A stretch of 64,000 nt of DNA from Polycladidibacter stylochi (GCF_001562055.1 NZ_LLWE01000040.1:51324-115323); one strand, 5' to 3'; shown: positions 27,045 to 36,724, counted from the stretch's first letter. The notes: generated by a model not told the origin, from the sequence alone. Made by a program: numbers and translations.

Positions 27045-28004
27045 ATGTCCATCCTATGTAGTTTACCCCTGGTCGCAAGCCTGTTTTCCGCCTGTACCCC
27101 CCCTGCCCCTTTGGCGACCGGTTATGTAGAAGGTGAATATGCCCGCTTAGCCCCGGTAGAACCTGCTGAAATCAAACAGGTGCTTGTCCATCGCGGCCAA
27201 ACAGTGCGCAAGGGTGACATTATTGCCCGCTTAGAAACAGATGATGTTGAAAATGATCTCAACGAAGCACAAGCAGCCGTCAATGAAGCGCAGGCCCAAC
27301 TTGACAATTTGAAGCTTGGCAAAAGAGATGAAGAAATAGCTGTTTTGGAGGCTTCGATAAACTCAGCCAAAGCGCTGCTTGCCGAACGCCAGCGGGTATT
27401 ACACCGCCAAGAGGGGTTATTTCAACGAGATGTAATGTCTAAGGCAACTCTAGAAAAAGCCCAGACTGATTACGACATGGCAGCGGCAAGGTTGGAAGAG
27501 CTGAAAGCTCAACTGGTTGTAGCCACTCTTCCAGCACGAAAAAACCAGATCAAAGCGGCCCAAAGCTCGCTGGAACGCGCAAGCGCCCGTTTAGCGCGCA
27601 CAAAGTGGCGCTTGCAAGAGCGTACAATCACTGCACCAGCTGATGGTAAAATCTTCGATGTCATACATCGTCAAGGCGAAATTGCCAGCCCGACAGCCCC
27701 GGTAGTTTCTATGCTACCGAAAGGAGCGGTGAAGCTAAATCTATATGTACCCGAAGAAAAATTCAGCACCATTTCTATTGGCAGTAAATTGCGTGTTAAC
27801 TGCTCGTCTTGCCAAAACGGTTTATACGCCAGCGTTTCTTACGTTGCAGATGGACCCGAATTTACGCCCCCTGTCATTTACTCATTAGAAAACCGACAGG
27901 AACTTGTATTTTTGGTGGAAGCAAAACCAATCGATGCAGCCAACACATTAAAACCCGGGCAGATAGTAGACGTGGCACTGGAGAAAAACCATGAGCCACA
28001 CTAA
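27045..28004 (+). CDS. HlyD-family periplasmic adaptor, YbhG-like
   Basis: A 319-residue membrane fusion protein that would link the inner-membrane ABC exporter to an outer-membrane channel. It starts with a short hydrophobic signal ending in SLFSAC, a possible but imperfect lipobox. A lipoyl-like half follows (VHRGQTVRKGDIIARLE), then a long coiled-coil hairpin (about 75-185) and a second lipoyl half and beta barrel. GGGGAG precedes the ATG. The gene begins two bases after the regulator stop and overlaps the ATPase gene by 14 bases, so all four genes form one operon. Confidence 0.85.
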   Translation: MSILCSLPLVASLFSACTPPAPLATGYVEGEYARLAPVEPAEIKQVLVHRGQTVRKGDIIARLETDDVENDLNEAQAAVNEAQAQLDNLKLGKRDEEIAVLEASINSAKALLAERQRVLHRQEGLFQRDVMSKATLEKAQTDYDMAAARLEELKAQLVVATLPARKNQIKAAQSSLERASARLARTKWRLQERTITAPADGKIFDVIHRQGEIASPTAPVVSMLPKGAVKLNLYVPEEKFSTISIGSKLRVNCSSCQNGLYASVSYVADGPEFTPPVIYSLENRQELVFLVEAKPIDAANTLKPGQIVDVALEKNHEPH

Positions 28005-28917
28005 CGCCATTGACGTACAAAATCTTACCAAGAAATTTGGTGCCAACACCGTAGTCAACCACATCTCCATGCAGGTTAAAAAAGGCGAGATTGTCGGCTT
28101 TTTAGGGCCAAACGGCTCGGGTAAAACCACCAGCATTCGCATGATGTGTGGCCTACTTACTCCAAATGAAGGCTCAGGCACTGTACTTGGCTATGACTTG
28201 ATTAAAGAGCGGCTGAAAATCAAGCGCGAAGTGGGCTATATGACCCAGAAGTTTTCGTTCTACGATGATTTAAGTATCGAAGAAAACCTCGCATTCGTGG
28301 CCCGACTTTATCATTTGCGTCCGTTAAAGGAATATGTTGAAGCAACATTAAAATCGCTTGGGCTTTACAGCAGACGTAAACAATTGGCAGGCGCTTTATC
28401 TGGCGGCTGGAAACAACGCCTTGCATTAGCGGCCTGCACCATGCACAAACCAAAATTACTGCTACTTGATGAACCCACAGCAGGTGTTGACCCCAAAGCT
28501 CGACGAGAATTTTGGGATGAAATACACGAATTTGCCGCCGAAGGTATGACCGTACTGGTTTCAACCCACTATATGGACGAGGCCGAGCGCTGCCATCGTA
28601 TCAGTTACATCGCCTATGGCAACATGCTGGCACAAGGCACCGTTGAGCAGGTTATTGAAGGCTCCGGCTTGCAAACTCTGGTCGTTAAAGGGGATACAAG
28701 CGCAAAGCTTGCCAAACAGCTCGCCGAGCATTCCGATATCGAGCAGGTCGCACCGTTCGGTGCAACACTACATATTGTCGGTAAAGACACGCAAAAACTT
28801 CGGCGCGCTGTGAGCGACATCTGCCATGGCCATACTCTTAGCATTGAAAAAGGCGAAACCACACTAGAAGACGTCTTTATCAAGTTCATGTCCGACAGCA
28901 AGGACAATATGCAATGA
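27991..28917 (+). CDS. ABC transporter ATP-binding protein, YbhF-like (single domain)
   Basis: A 308-residue ATPase with Walker A GPNGSGKTT, a Q-loop in YMTQKFSFYDDLSIEEN, the signature LSGGWKQRLA, Walker B LLLLDEPTAGVD and the switch His in STHYMDEAE. It powers the ABC-2 exporter. E. coli YbhF fuses two such domains; this protein has one, so a homodimer would drive the permease. The C-terminal 80 residues resemble the regulatory tail of drug and polysaccharide exporters. It overlaps the permease gene by four bases (ATGA). Confidence 0.88.
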   Translation: MSHTNAIDVQNLTKKFGANTVVNHISMQVKKGEIVGFLGPNGSGKTTSIRMMCGLLTPNEGSGTVLGYDLIKERLKIKREVGYMTQKFSFYDDLSIEENLAFVARLYHLRPLKEYVEATLKSLGLYSRRKQLAGALSGGWKQRLALAACTMHKPKLLLLDEPTAGVDPKARREFWDEIHEFAAEGMTVLVSTHYMDEAERCHRISYIAYGNMLAQGTVEQVIEGSGLQTLVVKGDTSAKLAKQLAEHSDIEQVAPFGATLHIVGKDTQKLRRAVSDICHGHTLSIEKGETTLEDVFIKFMSDSKDNMQ

Positions 28918-30050
28918 ACAAGTTCTTCTCTCTCTCCCGTTTCTGGGCCATGTTTACCAAGGAATTCATCCAGGCCAAAAGAGACCGTATCACCTTTGCC
29001 ATGATACTTGGGGTTCCTATTATTCAGCTTATCCTTTTTGGTTACGCGATAAATAGTGACCCACACGGCCTGCCTACAGCATTGGTTTACACCAGTAATG
29101 ACCCTTATACGCGGGCAATTGTGACCGCTCTTGAGGTCTCGGATTACTATGAGTTTGAATACATTGGCGTTTCAGCCAAGCAAGCCGATAGCCTGATGAT
29201 AAAAGGCGATGTCACCTTTGTGGTGACTATTCCCTCCGATTTATCAGCCCGTATCCAACGCAAAGATAAGCCTTCAATACTGGTTAGTGCCGACGCCACC
29301 GATCCTGCAGCGACTTCTGGCGCTGTTACAGCCCTGATGAACCTTGCGAACGAAGCACTTTCGCGTGTTAATGGCGAAGAAGCATCGTTAAAACTGGCAC
29401 AAGAGCAACGCCTTAATATTATTGTGCATCGCCGATATAATCCTGAGGGCATTAGCCAGTACAACACCGTTCCCGGCCTGTTAGGCGTAATCATGCAAAT
29501 GACCATGGTATTGATGACGTCCCTCTCGCTCACGCGCGAACAAGAGCGTGGTACAATGGAGAATTTACTGGCCATGCCAGCAAATGCCGCCGAGATCATG
29601 CTCGGTAAAATAACTCCCTATCTGCTGTTGGGTGCCATACAGGTAACCATTATTCTGAGTGCGGGAAAGCTATTGTTTGGTGTCCCTTTTGTTGGCAGTC
29701 TAACCTTGCTGTTACTATCAACAATGGTCTTTGTGCTGGCTCTGGTCTTGCTTGGATACTTCTTCTCCACCATTGCCAAATCGCAGATGCAGGCTATGCA
29801 ACTAATGATACTCTCGTTTCTACCAAGTATCCTGCTCTCAGGCTTTATGTTCCCCTTCCGTGGCATGCCTGTATGGGCGCAATATATCGGCGAAGCCCTG
29901 CCCCTCACCCATTTTATCCGCATAATCCGCGCTGTCATGCTGAAAGGAGCCCAGCTGCCACAAGTGGCCGGTGAGCTGCAAGTTCTATTTGTCTTTGTAA
30001 TCTTATTTGCGTTGCTTGCATTATCGCGCTCAAAACGCACACTGGACTAA
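28914..30050 (+). CDS. ABC-2 type permease, YbhS/YbhR-like
   Basis: A 378-residue inner-membrane permease with one N-terminal TM helix (FAMILGVPIIQLILFGYAI), a large periplasmic domain and five C-terminal TM helices starting near 175. The motifs REQERGTMENLLAMP and FLPSILLSGFMFPF are typical of YbhR/YbhS-type ABC-2 permeases. E. coli has two permeases in this operon; here only one is present, consistent with the single ATPase domain. The exported compound is unknown, though the parallel system suggests drug or cation-linked export. Confidence 0.85.
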   Translation: MNKFFSLSRFWAMFTKEFIQAKRDRITFAMILGVPIIQLILFGYAINSDPHGLPTALVYTSNDPYTRAIVTALEVSDYYEFEYIGVSAKQADSLMIKGDVTFVVTIPSDLSARIQRKDKPSILVSADATDPAATSGAVTALMNLANEALSRVNGEEASLKLAQEQRLNIIVHRRYNPEGISQYNTVPGLLGVIMQMTMVLMTSLSLTREQERGTMENLLAMPANAAEIMLGKITPYLLLGAIQVTIILSAGKLLFGVPFVGSLTLLLLSTMVFVLALVLLGYFFSTIAKSQMQAMQLMILSFLPSILLSGFMFPFRGMPVWAQYIGEALPLTHFIRIIRAVMLKGAQLPQVAGELQVLFVFVILFALLALSRSKRTLD

Positions 30051-30103
30051 CAATAGCTGAATGACATGAACCGCCCGCCATTTCCCCGTGGCGGACCGGC
30101 AAA

Positions 30104-30130
30104 GGGCAAAAGCCGCACTGGCTTTTGCCC
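30104..30130. repeat. Hairpin-forming inverted repeat
   Basis: An 11-bp perfect stem (GGGCAAAAGCC and GGCTTTTGCCC) with a five-base loop lies 54 bp after the permease stop. It lacks a T run; it may protect the mRNA 3' end or assist termination. Confidence 0.5.
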
Positions 30131-30264
30131 CGCTTTGTTGGGGTATTGGCGAAGAGTACGTATACACTCACAACCTATAAATACTTGGCGGTAGAAACGA
30201 CAGTTCTTAACACTAAAAGAGTGTATCACTTCCAGTTTCAATTGAACTACTCAATAAAACAAGC

Positions 30265-30300
30265 AAAAAGCCCCGGACCATTTCTGATCCGGGGCTTTTT
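30265..30300. terminator. Bidirectional terminator between the ABC operon and adhE
   Basis: A 13-bp perfect stem (AAAAAGCCCCGGA with TCCGGGGCTTTTT) and a 10-base loop give a T run on both strands. It serves the ABC operon (plus) and adhE (minus). Confidence 0.92.
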
Positions 30301-30316
30301 AAGCTTCTAACTTGGC

Positions 30317-32998
30317 TTATGCAGAGGTTTTAGCTTTTTTCTCTTCCTTTGGCGCAGCAGCTTTTGGTGCAGCTTCAGCCTCTGGATTGACAACTTCAAC
30401 ATAATCGCGGCCATAGTAAGCATCCATCAACAGCTGCTTGATTTCGCGAATAAGTGGGTAGCGTGGGTTGGCACCGGTACACTGGTCATCGAATGCTTCC
30501 ACAGCAACCTTGTCAACTTCAGCAAGGAATTTTTCTTCTGGGATACCCAGATCCTTGAAGCCTGCTGGAATGTCGAGCTCTTTCTTGACGCTGTCCATCC
30601 ATGCAATCAACTTGGTTACTTTAGCATCATTGTTGTCACCAGCAGCAGTCAGACCAAGGTGATCGGCAATTTCAGCATAACGACACTTGGCATGCGGACG
30701 GTCGTACTGGGAGAACGCTGTCTGCTTGGTTGGGTTGTCGTTTGCGTTGTAGCGAACCACGTTGGAAATCAGCATCGCATTGGCCAAACCGTGTGGTACG
30801 TGGAACGCAGCACCGACTTTGTGAGCGATAGAGTGACAAACACCCAGGAAAGCGTTGGCAAAAGCCACACCGGCAAGGGTCGCACCATTGTGCACTTTCT
30901 CACGAGCAACCGGCGCATCTGCACCCAGCTTGTAGCTGTCTACGAGGTTTTCTTTGAGCAGTTTCAGCGCTTGCAACGCTTGACCGTCAGAGTATTCGTT
31001 GGCCAGAACAGAAACATAGGCTTCTGTCGCGTGAGTGATCGCATCGATACCACCAAACGCTGTCAAGGACTTCGGCATGTTCATAACCAGATTGGCATCA
31101 ACAATCGCCATGTTTGGTGTCAGCTCGTAGTCAGCGATTGGGTACTTCATGCCGGTGGCGTCGTCGGTAACAACCGCGAACGGTGTAACTTCAGAACCGG
31201 TACCGGAAGTGGTTGGAATAGCAACCAGTTTCGCTTTTTGACCCATTTTCGGGAACTTGTAGATACGCTTGCGGATATCCATGAAGCGCAACGCCAAGTC
31301 GGCAAAGTCAACATCTGGGTGTTCATACATCACCCACATGATTTTCGCCGCATCCATTGGCGAACCACCACCGATGGCCACAATCAAGTCTGGCTTGAAG
31401 GTATGGCAAAGGTCGGCAGCTTTGCGAACCTGTGTCAAAGTCGGATCGGCTTCCACATCGTAGAAAACGTCTGTTTCCATGCCGAGGCTTTTCAGGATAG
31501 CAATTGTTTCATCGGCATAACCGTTTTTGAACAGGAAGCTATCTGTAACAACCAATGCACGTTCGGCCCCTTTAAGGTCTTCAAGAGCAATTGGCAAACA
31601 ACCACGACGGAAGTAGATGGATTCAGGCAGTTTGTGCCACAGCATGTTTTCAGCCCTCTTCGCAACTGTTTTACGGTTGATCAAGTGCTTAGGACCAACG
31701 TTTTCAGAGATGGAGTTACCACCCCAAGAACCACAACCCAGTGTCAGGGATGGAGCCAGCGAGAAGTTGTAGAGATCGCCGATGCCGCCATGTGCAGCTG
31801 GTGAGTTGATCAAGATACGGGCAGTTTTCATCCGTGCACCGAATTCTTTCACACGCTCAACACAGCGGTCTTGATCGGTGTAGAACACAGATGTGTGGCC
31901 AATACCGCCAAGTGCAACCAGTGCTTCAGCTTTGGTACAAGCGTCATCAAAGTTTTTCGCGCGGTACATTGCCAGAGTTGGCGACAGCTTTTCGTGCGCA
32001 AATGGCTCTGCTTCGGTCACGTCGGAAACTTCGCCGATCAGGATCTTGGTGTCGAAAGGTACTTTTACACCAGCCAGTTCGGCAATCTTGTAGGCAGACT
32101 GGCCAACGATGGCAGCGTTCAGAGCACCTTTGTCGTTCAGAAGGATTTTCTGAACAGCACTCAGCTCTTTACCTTGCAGGATGTAACCTTTGTGGCTAGC
32201 AAAACGCTCTTTAACTTGCTCGTATACTTCGTCAACAACAATCACAGACTGTTCAGAAGCACAGATAACGCCGTTATCGAATGTTTTAGACATCAACACT
32301 GAAGCAACAACGCGCTTCACGTCGGCATATTCGTCAACAACAACAGGTGTATTACCAGCGCCAACACCGATAGCAGGCTTACCGGAAGAGTACGCTGCCT
32401 TCACCATGCCCGGACCACCGGTTGCAAGGATCAGGTTAATACCGTCATGCTTCATCAAGCCTTCGGACAGCTCAACAGATGGTGTATCGATCCAACCGAT
32501 GATGTCTTTTGGAGCGCCGGCTTCAATAGCTGCTTCAAGCACGATGCGAGCTGCTTCATTGGTGGCCATTTTCGCACGTGGGTGCGGGCTGAAGATAATA
32601 CCGTTACGGGTTTTCAAAGCGATCAGGGCTTTAAAGATAGCGGTAGAAGTCGGGTTTGTTGTTGGAACAATACCGCAGATAACACCTGTTGGCTCGGCAA
32701 TAGTGATTGTACCGAAGTTGTCATCTTCGCAAAGGATACCGCAGGTCTTTTCGTCTTTATATTTGTTGTAAATATATTCGGAAGCAAACTGGTTCTTAAT
32801 AACCTTGTCTTCCATTACGCCCATGCCGGATTCTTCAACGGCTTTTTGTGCTAAAGGAATACGGTTGTCAGCAGCGGCAAGAGCAGCAGCGCGGAAAATT
32901 TTATCCACTTGCTCTTGAGTATATTCTGCATAGATTTTCTGAGCTTTAGTAACTCGCGCCACTAGGGCATCAAGTTCTGCTTTATTCGTGACAGGCAT
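30317..32998 (-). CDS. adhE: Bifunctional acetaldehyde-CoA/alcohol dehydrogenase AdhE
   Basis: AdhE reduces acetyl-CoA to acetaldehyde and then ethanol with two NADH, regenerating NAD+ in anoxia. The protein is about 893 residues (E. coli AdhE 891) and nearly collinear. The N-terminal CoA-acylating aldehyde dehydrogenase domain carries the catalytic Cys in GVICASEQS. A linker follows, then an iron-dependent alcohol dehydrogenase domain with GGGSPMDAAK, TTSGTGSEVTPF and the His-rich metal region GVCHSIAHKVGAAFHVPHG. The ATG at 32998 has GGAGGT five bases upstream and matches the family start, so a longer in-frame leader is rejected. A perfect FNR box lies 135 bp upstream, predicting anaerobic induction. 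The Ala/Lys-rich tail (PKEEKKAKTSA) resembles the enteric enzyme. Confidence 0.95.
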   Translation of the reverse strand: MPVTNKAELDALVARVTKAQKIYAEYTQEQVDKIFRAAALAAADNRIPLAQKAVEESGMGVMEDKVIKNQFASEYIYNKYKDEKTCGILCEDDNFGTITIAEPTGVICGIVPTTNPTSTAIFKALIALKTRNGIIFSPHPRAKMATNEAARIVLEAAIEAGAPKDIIGWIDTPSVELSEGLMKHDGINLILATGGPGMVKAAYSSGKPAIGVGAGNTPVVVDEYADVKRVVASVLMSKTFDNGVICASEQSVIVVDEVYEQVKERFASHKGYILQGKELSAVQKILLNDKGALNAAIVGQSAYKIAELAGVKVPFDTKILIGEVSDVTEAEPFAHEKLSPTLAMYRAKNFDDACTKAEALVALGGIGHTSVFYTDQDRCVERVKEFGARMKTARILINSPAAHGGIGDLYNFSLAPSLTLGCGSWGGNSISENVGPKHLINRKTVAKRAENMLWHKLPESIYFRRGCLPIALEDLKGAERALVVTDSFLFKNGYADETIAILKSLGMETDVFYDVEADPTLTQVRKAADLCHTFKPDLIVAIGGGSPMDAAKIMWVMYEHPDVDFADLALRFMDIRKRIYKFPKMGQKAKLVAIPTTSGTGSEVTPFAVVTDDATGMKYPIADYELTPNMAIVDANLVMNMPKSLTAFGGIDAITHATEAYVSVLANEYSDGQALQALKLLKENLVDSYKLGADAPVAREKVHNGATLAGVAFANAFLGVCHSIAHKVGAAFHVPHGLANAMLISNVVRYNANDNPTKQTAFSQYDRPHAKCRYAEIADHLGLTAAGDNNDAKVTKLIAWMDSVKKELDIPAGFKDLGIPEEKFLAEVDKVAVEAFDDQCTGANPRYPLIREIKQLLMDAYYGRDYVEVVNPEAEAAPKAAAPKEEKKAKTSA

Positions 32999-33063
32999 TC
33001 CCACCTCCATAAGGTCGACTTCCACTTGGAGAACCGACAAATTATGTTACAAACTTGTCATAT

Positions 33064-33116
33064 TAGCACCTATTACATGGTGCTTTGTTGTTCTGGCTGG
33101 CTTAATATAGGTGCTA
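33064..33116 (-). repeat. Inverted repeat in the adhE leader
   Basis: TAGCACCTAT (33064-33073) and ATAGGTGCTA (33107-33116) are perfect complements 33 bases apart between the FNR box and the adhE start. It may form an mRNA stem or act as a bipartite site. Confidence 0.4.
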
Positions 33117-33132
33117 TTTTCCTTTTTCCTAG

Positions 33133-33146
33133 TTGATTCAAATCAA
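33133..33146. promoter_or_regulatory. FNR/Anr box upstream of adhE
   Basis: TTGATTCAAATCAA matches the FNR consensus TTGAT-N4-ATCAA at every defined base. It lies 135 bp from the adhE start, a reasonable place for an anaerobic activator site. Confidence 0.78.
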
Positions 33147-33613
33147 AAACTGTAGATATATGAGAGATGTGTCATCTTATTCTCTGCCATATCACTGAAT
33201 TAGATAATAACCACACCAATTTATTCCAACACACAACAAAGTAACGCAGAGTGAATATTTAACCGCATCCAAAATTTTGATTTTTTTCCTTTAAATTCAA
33301 TCGATTAATACATAAATATCTCATGGTATATAACTTGATATACTATGCAAGCGCATACAACTGTTTAAGAAACTCAAGATATTTCTCTTAATCTTGTTAT
33401 GATATCGATAACTTTATGCGGCAATCTGTCATAAAAAGTTGTAATTTTCTGAAGAATTAGAGGACATCTAACAAAATTTCAAAATAGATGCAGCGCAATG
33501 CCGCACCCAACACTTGTATATCACCATGAAATTTTGATGAATTTACCCTCAATTCCTACGTATTTTGCTATAGGAAATTCATTGGGCAGGGGATAACAAA
33601 GATAAGTCTACGA

Positions 33614-34294
33614 CTAAAACGGGCATTTAGACGAGAATCGCAACTCAGAACCGCCCACCGGATGGCGAAAACTTAACTCGCCTGCATGCAGCTGCAACCT
33701 GGAGCTAAAAGAAAGTGCCGAACCTGTCGCGTAGAACCGATCACCCACGATAGGGTGCCCGAGTGCTAGCATATGTACCCTTAATTGATGAGATCGGCCC
33801 GTTACCGGTTTCAACTCCACAAATGTAGTCTGCGTTTCTCGTGCCAATACTTTGTAATGTGTTATAGCTTGACGGCCCAGCGCGTGATCTACCATTTGTT
33901 TGGGGCGGTTAGGCCAATCGCAGCGCAAGGGTAGGTCCACAATGCCTTCCTCGGCCTGCATCTGCCCCCAGACACGCGCATAATACGTTTTGTGAGTATA
34001 GCGTTTTTCAAACTGTAGCCCTAAGTGACGATGCGCTGCTTTATTACGCGCCATCACCATCACACCCGATGTGTCCATATCCAGCCGATGCACCGTGGTC
34101 GCATCAGTAAACTGTTGCTGTGCACGGGTTTCCAAGCAGTCTTTATGCTCTGCCGCTTTGCCAGGTACACTCAAGAGCCCAGCCTGTTTGTCCAAAACGA
34201 GTAAATCTTCGTCTTGAAAAATCACCGTAAGATACGGGGAGAGCGGTGGATTATAAACAAAGTTATTCGTTTGCGGCTGCGATACAGTACTCAT
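33614..34294 (-). CDS. RluA-family RNA pseudouridine synthase
   Basis: A 226-residue pseudouridine synthase that isomerises uridine in RNA. The catalytic motif HRLDMDTSG is intact, with KPVTGRSHQLRVHM and GHPIVGDRFY later. No S4 domain is present, and length and layout match RluA itself (E. coli 219 residues), which modifies 23S rRNA U746 and some tRNAs at U32. The ATG follows a G-rich stretch. It stands alone between the adhE promoter region and a divergent SCP2 gene. Confidence 0.85.
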   Translation of the reverse strand: MSTVSQPQTNNFVYNPPLSPYLTVIFQDEDLLVLDKQAGLLSVPGKAAEHKDCLETRAQQQFTDATTVHRLDMDTSGVMVMARNKAAHRHLGLQFEKRYTHKTYYARVWGQMQAEEGIVDLPLRCDWPNRPKQMVDHALGRQAITHYKVLARETQTTFVELKPVTGRSHQLRVHMLALGHPIVGDRFYATGSALSFSSRLQLHAGELSFRHPVGGSELRFSSKCPF

Positions 34295-34564
34295 AGCCCC
34301 CCATTATATAGAGAGAAGGTAACGGTCAATGGCATAGTTTTAAACCACTCTTTGTTTTATCGTAGTAGCCAGAATATCATTGCAATCAGTAAAGACCTTT
34401 TATTCGTTATTTGCATTGCCACATACACCAAAGGTAGCAGTTCAACTCTCGCGACTAGGCTTTACAGCGTTGCGCGCAAACAATAGGTTTAACCTTAACG
34501 TAAACGATATCCCGCAAAGGACCACTCGCCGCCCGAGTGATTCTTCGAAAAGGAGGGGCCATTT

Positions 34565-34846
34565 ATGTCTTTAGAAGCTATTCAATCTGGCATTCAATCG
34601 CGTGTGGAAGCAGCGGGCTTTGACAGCACAATTAAATTCGACTGTGGCGATGACGGCGTTCTGGTTATTGATGGCAACGCAGTTACCACGAATGACCAAG
34701 AAGCCGAATGTACTATCGAACTTTCAAAAGAAGACTTGGAAGCCTTGGTGTCCGGCGATCTCAATCCAACCGCTGCCTTTATGCAAGGTAAACTCAAAGT
34801 CACCGGAGACATGAGCTTAGCCATGAAACTAAGCCAGCTTCTTTAA
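34565..34846 (+). CDS. SCP2 sterol-binding domain protein
   Basis: A 93-residue single-domain SCP2 protein. The fold signature is visible (IKFDCGDDGVLVIDG, then CTIELSKEDLEALVSGDLNPTAAFMQGKLKVTGDMSLAMKL). Small SCP2 proteins bind lipids or acyl chains and often occur near fatty acid genes. Here an acyl-CoA synthetase gene converges on it from downstream. AGGAGG precedes the ATG. It shares a bidirectional terminator with that synthetase gene. The bound lipid is unknown. Confidence 0.85.
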   Translation: MSLEAIQSGIQSRVEAAGFDSTIKFDCGDDGVLVIDGNAVTTNDQEAECTIELSKEDLEALVSGDLNPTAAFMQGKLKVTGDMSLAMKLSQLL

Positions 34847-34869
34847 GAAATCGCTACAAAGTTATAAAT

Positions 34870-34896
34870 AAGAGCCGTGACGAAACACGGCTCTTT
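34870..34896. terminator. Bidirectional terminator
   Basis: AAGAGCCGTG pairs with CACGGCTCTT across a six-base loop, giving short T or A runs on either side. It sits between the convergent SCP2 and acyl-CoA synthetase genes. Confidence 0.8.
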
Positions 34897-34897
34897 A

Positions 34898-36724
34898 TCA
34901 CGAGGAGCCATCGTAAAGAGCATCGACTAGCGCTTCATGATTTTGCAACACTTTTCGTCGTCGTACTTTCAGGGTTGGTGTTAGTTCGCCACAGTCCACC
35001 GAAAAGCCGGTCTGCATTACTTTATATTTGCGAATATGCTCTACTTTAGAATGGGCCGCATTTACCCTGTCTATCCCGGTTTGTAGGTGCTCTTTTAAGG
35101 CCGCACTATTATGAATGTTTTGGGGTTCTATGCCGTGCTTATGGCAAAATTTATCCAACAAGGCCTTATCTAGCGACAACAATGCGGTGAGATAATTGCG
35201 ATTGTTACCAGCCACAACAGCATATTCAACGAGTGGAATCTCCATCAAACCTCTCTCGATGGAAAGAGGGCTAATGTTTTTACCACCCGAGGTAATAATC
35301 AATTCTTTCTTACGACCGGTAATAAACAGATAGCCATCATCGTCCAAATATCCTAAATCGCCACTATATAACCAGCCATCACGCAGCATTTCATCGGTTG
35401 CATCTGGATCATGCGCATAACCGGTGAAATTGGTGGCCGCTCGGCACAGCACCTCGCCATCTTCAGCAATTTTGATTTCTACCCCCTCTAGAGGTTGGCC
35501 AACGGACCCCAACCGCGCTTGCCCAGGCCGATTAATCGTCGCACCGCCACAATTCTCCGATTGCCCGTAGACCTCGCAAATCAGGAGGTCGATACTGAGG
35601 AAGAAATCCAAAACGCGCCGTGACAACGGCGCACCACCACTGATGATAATTTTTGCCTGATCCAGCCCTAACCGCTCTTTGATCTTGCCAAGTATCAGCT
35701 TATTGGCAATTTTCTTTTGCAGCCGCAACCAAGCAGGCATCGCCTGCCCCTGACAAGAAAATGTATTTGCCCGTAGCCCTACCCCCATGGCCCATTGCAG
35801 CAATACGCCTTGTATACCAGTTGCTTGCGCCATTTTTTCTTGCAGCTTCTCCATGATTTTTTCATAGATACGCGGCACGCCGAAAATGACTGTAGGGCGA
35901 ACCTCTGCTAAATGAGTGCCTAACTCCTGTATAGAACGGGCATAATAAACCGGATAGCCATTATCGCTAGCTTGTACAATTGTGCCTGCTTGCTCGGCAA
36001 CATGTGCCATAGGCAAGTACGATATGTATCGATCATCCGGCCCGAGCGGCTGTACTTTCCGCAGGCCATCGGACTCAGCCCGCAGCGCACGATGCGATAG
36101 TTGCACCGCCTTGGGATTACCCGTTGTGCCCGATGTGTAAATCTGGACCGCAATATCTTCAGCTACAATTTCGCCAAGCCGTCGTTCAAGCTCATGTTCC
36201 AGCTCCGGCGTCTTCACGCCCAGCGCCATGAATGCATCCCAACTTGTTTGGCGTGAGCTTTCAACTTCGCCATCCAAGCGAACTACATGTCGTAAATATC
36301 GGGTGGATTCCGCACATGCTTCAACTTCGTGTAGTTGATCGGCATTCTCGATCATCAACAACTTGGCTTGCGAGTGGCGTAGTATATAGCTTATTTCGTG
36401 TACTGCGGCAGTCCAGTATATGCCTGTAGGTATGACACCGATCATCATCGCTGCCATATCGAGAATTGTCCATTCAGGACGGTTATAACTTAAAATGCAA
36501 ATACTATCGCCCTGATGAACCCCCAAGGCAATTAAGGCCCGTGCCGCCTGGCGTACCTGTGCGCCATACTCTGCCCAGTTGGTCATTTCCCATTCGTGTT
36601 CACCACGAATATAGTAGGCGGGCTGTTCACTTTGGTTTGTGATGTTTTTCAAAAGCGCATGAGGGATCGATGTAAAACCATCAACACCTTGCCACTCACA
36701 AGTACCAACCGAGGACTCTAGCAT
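34898..36724 (-). CDS. AMP-binding long-chain acyl-CoA synthetase
   Basis: A 608-residue adenylate-forming enzyme that would activate fatty acids with ATP and CoA. The P-loop-like motif YTSGTTGNPKAVQLSH, the motif VYGQSENCGG and the late motifs DGWLYSGDLGYLDDDGYLFITGRKKELIITSGG are intact. The long form and the C-terminal TPTLKVRRRKV place it with FadD15-like or AMP-forming long-chain acyl-CoA ligases. It starts at ATG with AGG upstream and is transcribed alone. Acyl-chain preference cannot be told. Confidence 0.87.
   Translation of the reverse strand: MLESSVGTCEWQGVDGFTSIPHALLKNITNQSEQPAYYIRGEHEWEMTNWAEYGAQVRQAARALIALGVHQGDSICILSYNRPEWTILDMAAMMIGVIPTGIYWTAAVHEISYILRHSQAKLLMIENADQLHEVEACAESTRYLRHVVRLDGEVESSRQTSWDAFMALGVKTPELEHELERRLGEIVAEDIAVQIYTSGTTGNPKAVQLSHRALRAESDGLRKVQPLGPDDRYISYLPMAHVAEQAGTIVQASDNGYPVYYARSIQELGTHLAEVRPTVIFGVPRIYEKIMEKLQEKMAQATGIQGVLLQWAMGVGLRANTFSCQGQAMPAWLRLQKKIANKLILGKIKERLGLDQAKIIISGGAPLSRRVLDFFLSIDLLICEVYGQSENCGGATINRPGQARLGSVGQPLEGVEIKIAEDGEVLCRAATNFTGYAHDPDATDEMLRDGWLYSGDLGYLDDDGYLFITGRKKELIITSGGKNISPLSIERGLMEIPLVEYAVVAGNNRNYLTALLSLDKALLDKFCHKHGIEPQNIHNSAALKEHLQTGIDRVNAAHSKVEHIRKYKVMQTGFSVDCGELTPTLKVRRRKVLQNHEALVDALYDGSS

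Larger units (their letters stand above)
32999..33613. other. adhE upstream region
   Basis: About 615 bp of AT-rich DNA precede adhE. The adhE-proximal part has the Shine-Dalgarno sequence, a widely spaced 10-bp inverted repeat and an FNR box, annotated separately. Beyond about 33150 I see no gene or clear structure. Confidence 0.5.

Noticed and set aside
30659..31804. A 381-codon open frame antisense to adhE
   Set aside because: It lies wholly within the well-conserved adhE gene, has no ribosome binding site and reads as a shadow of adhE codon use.
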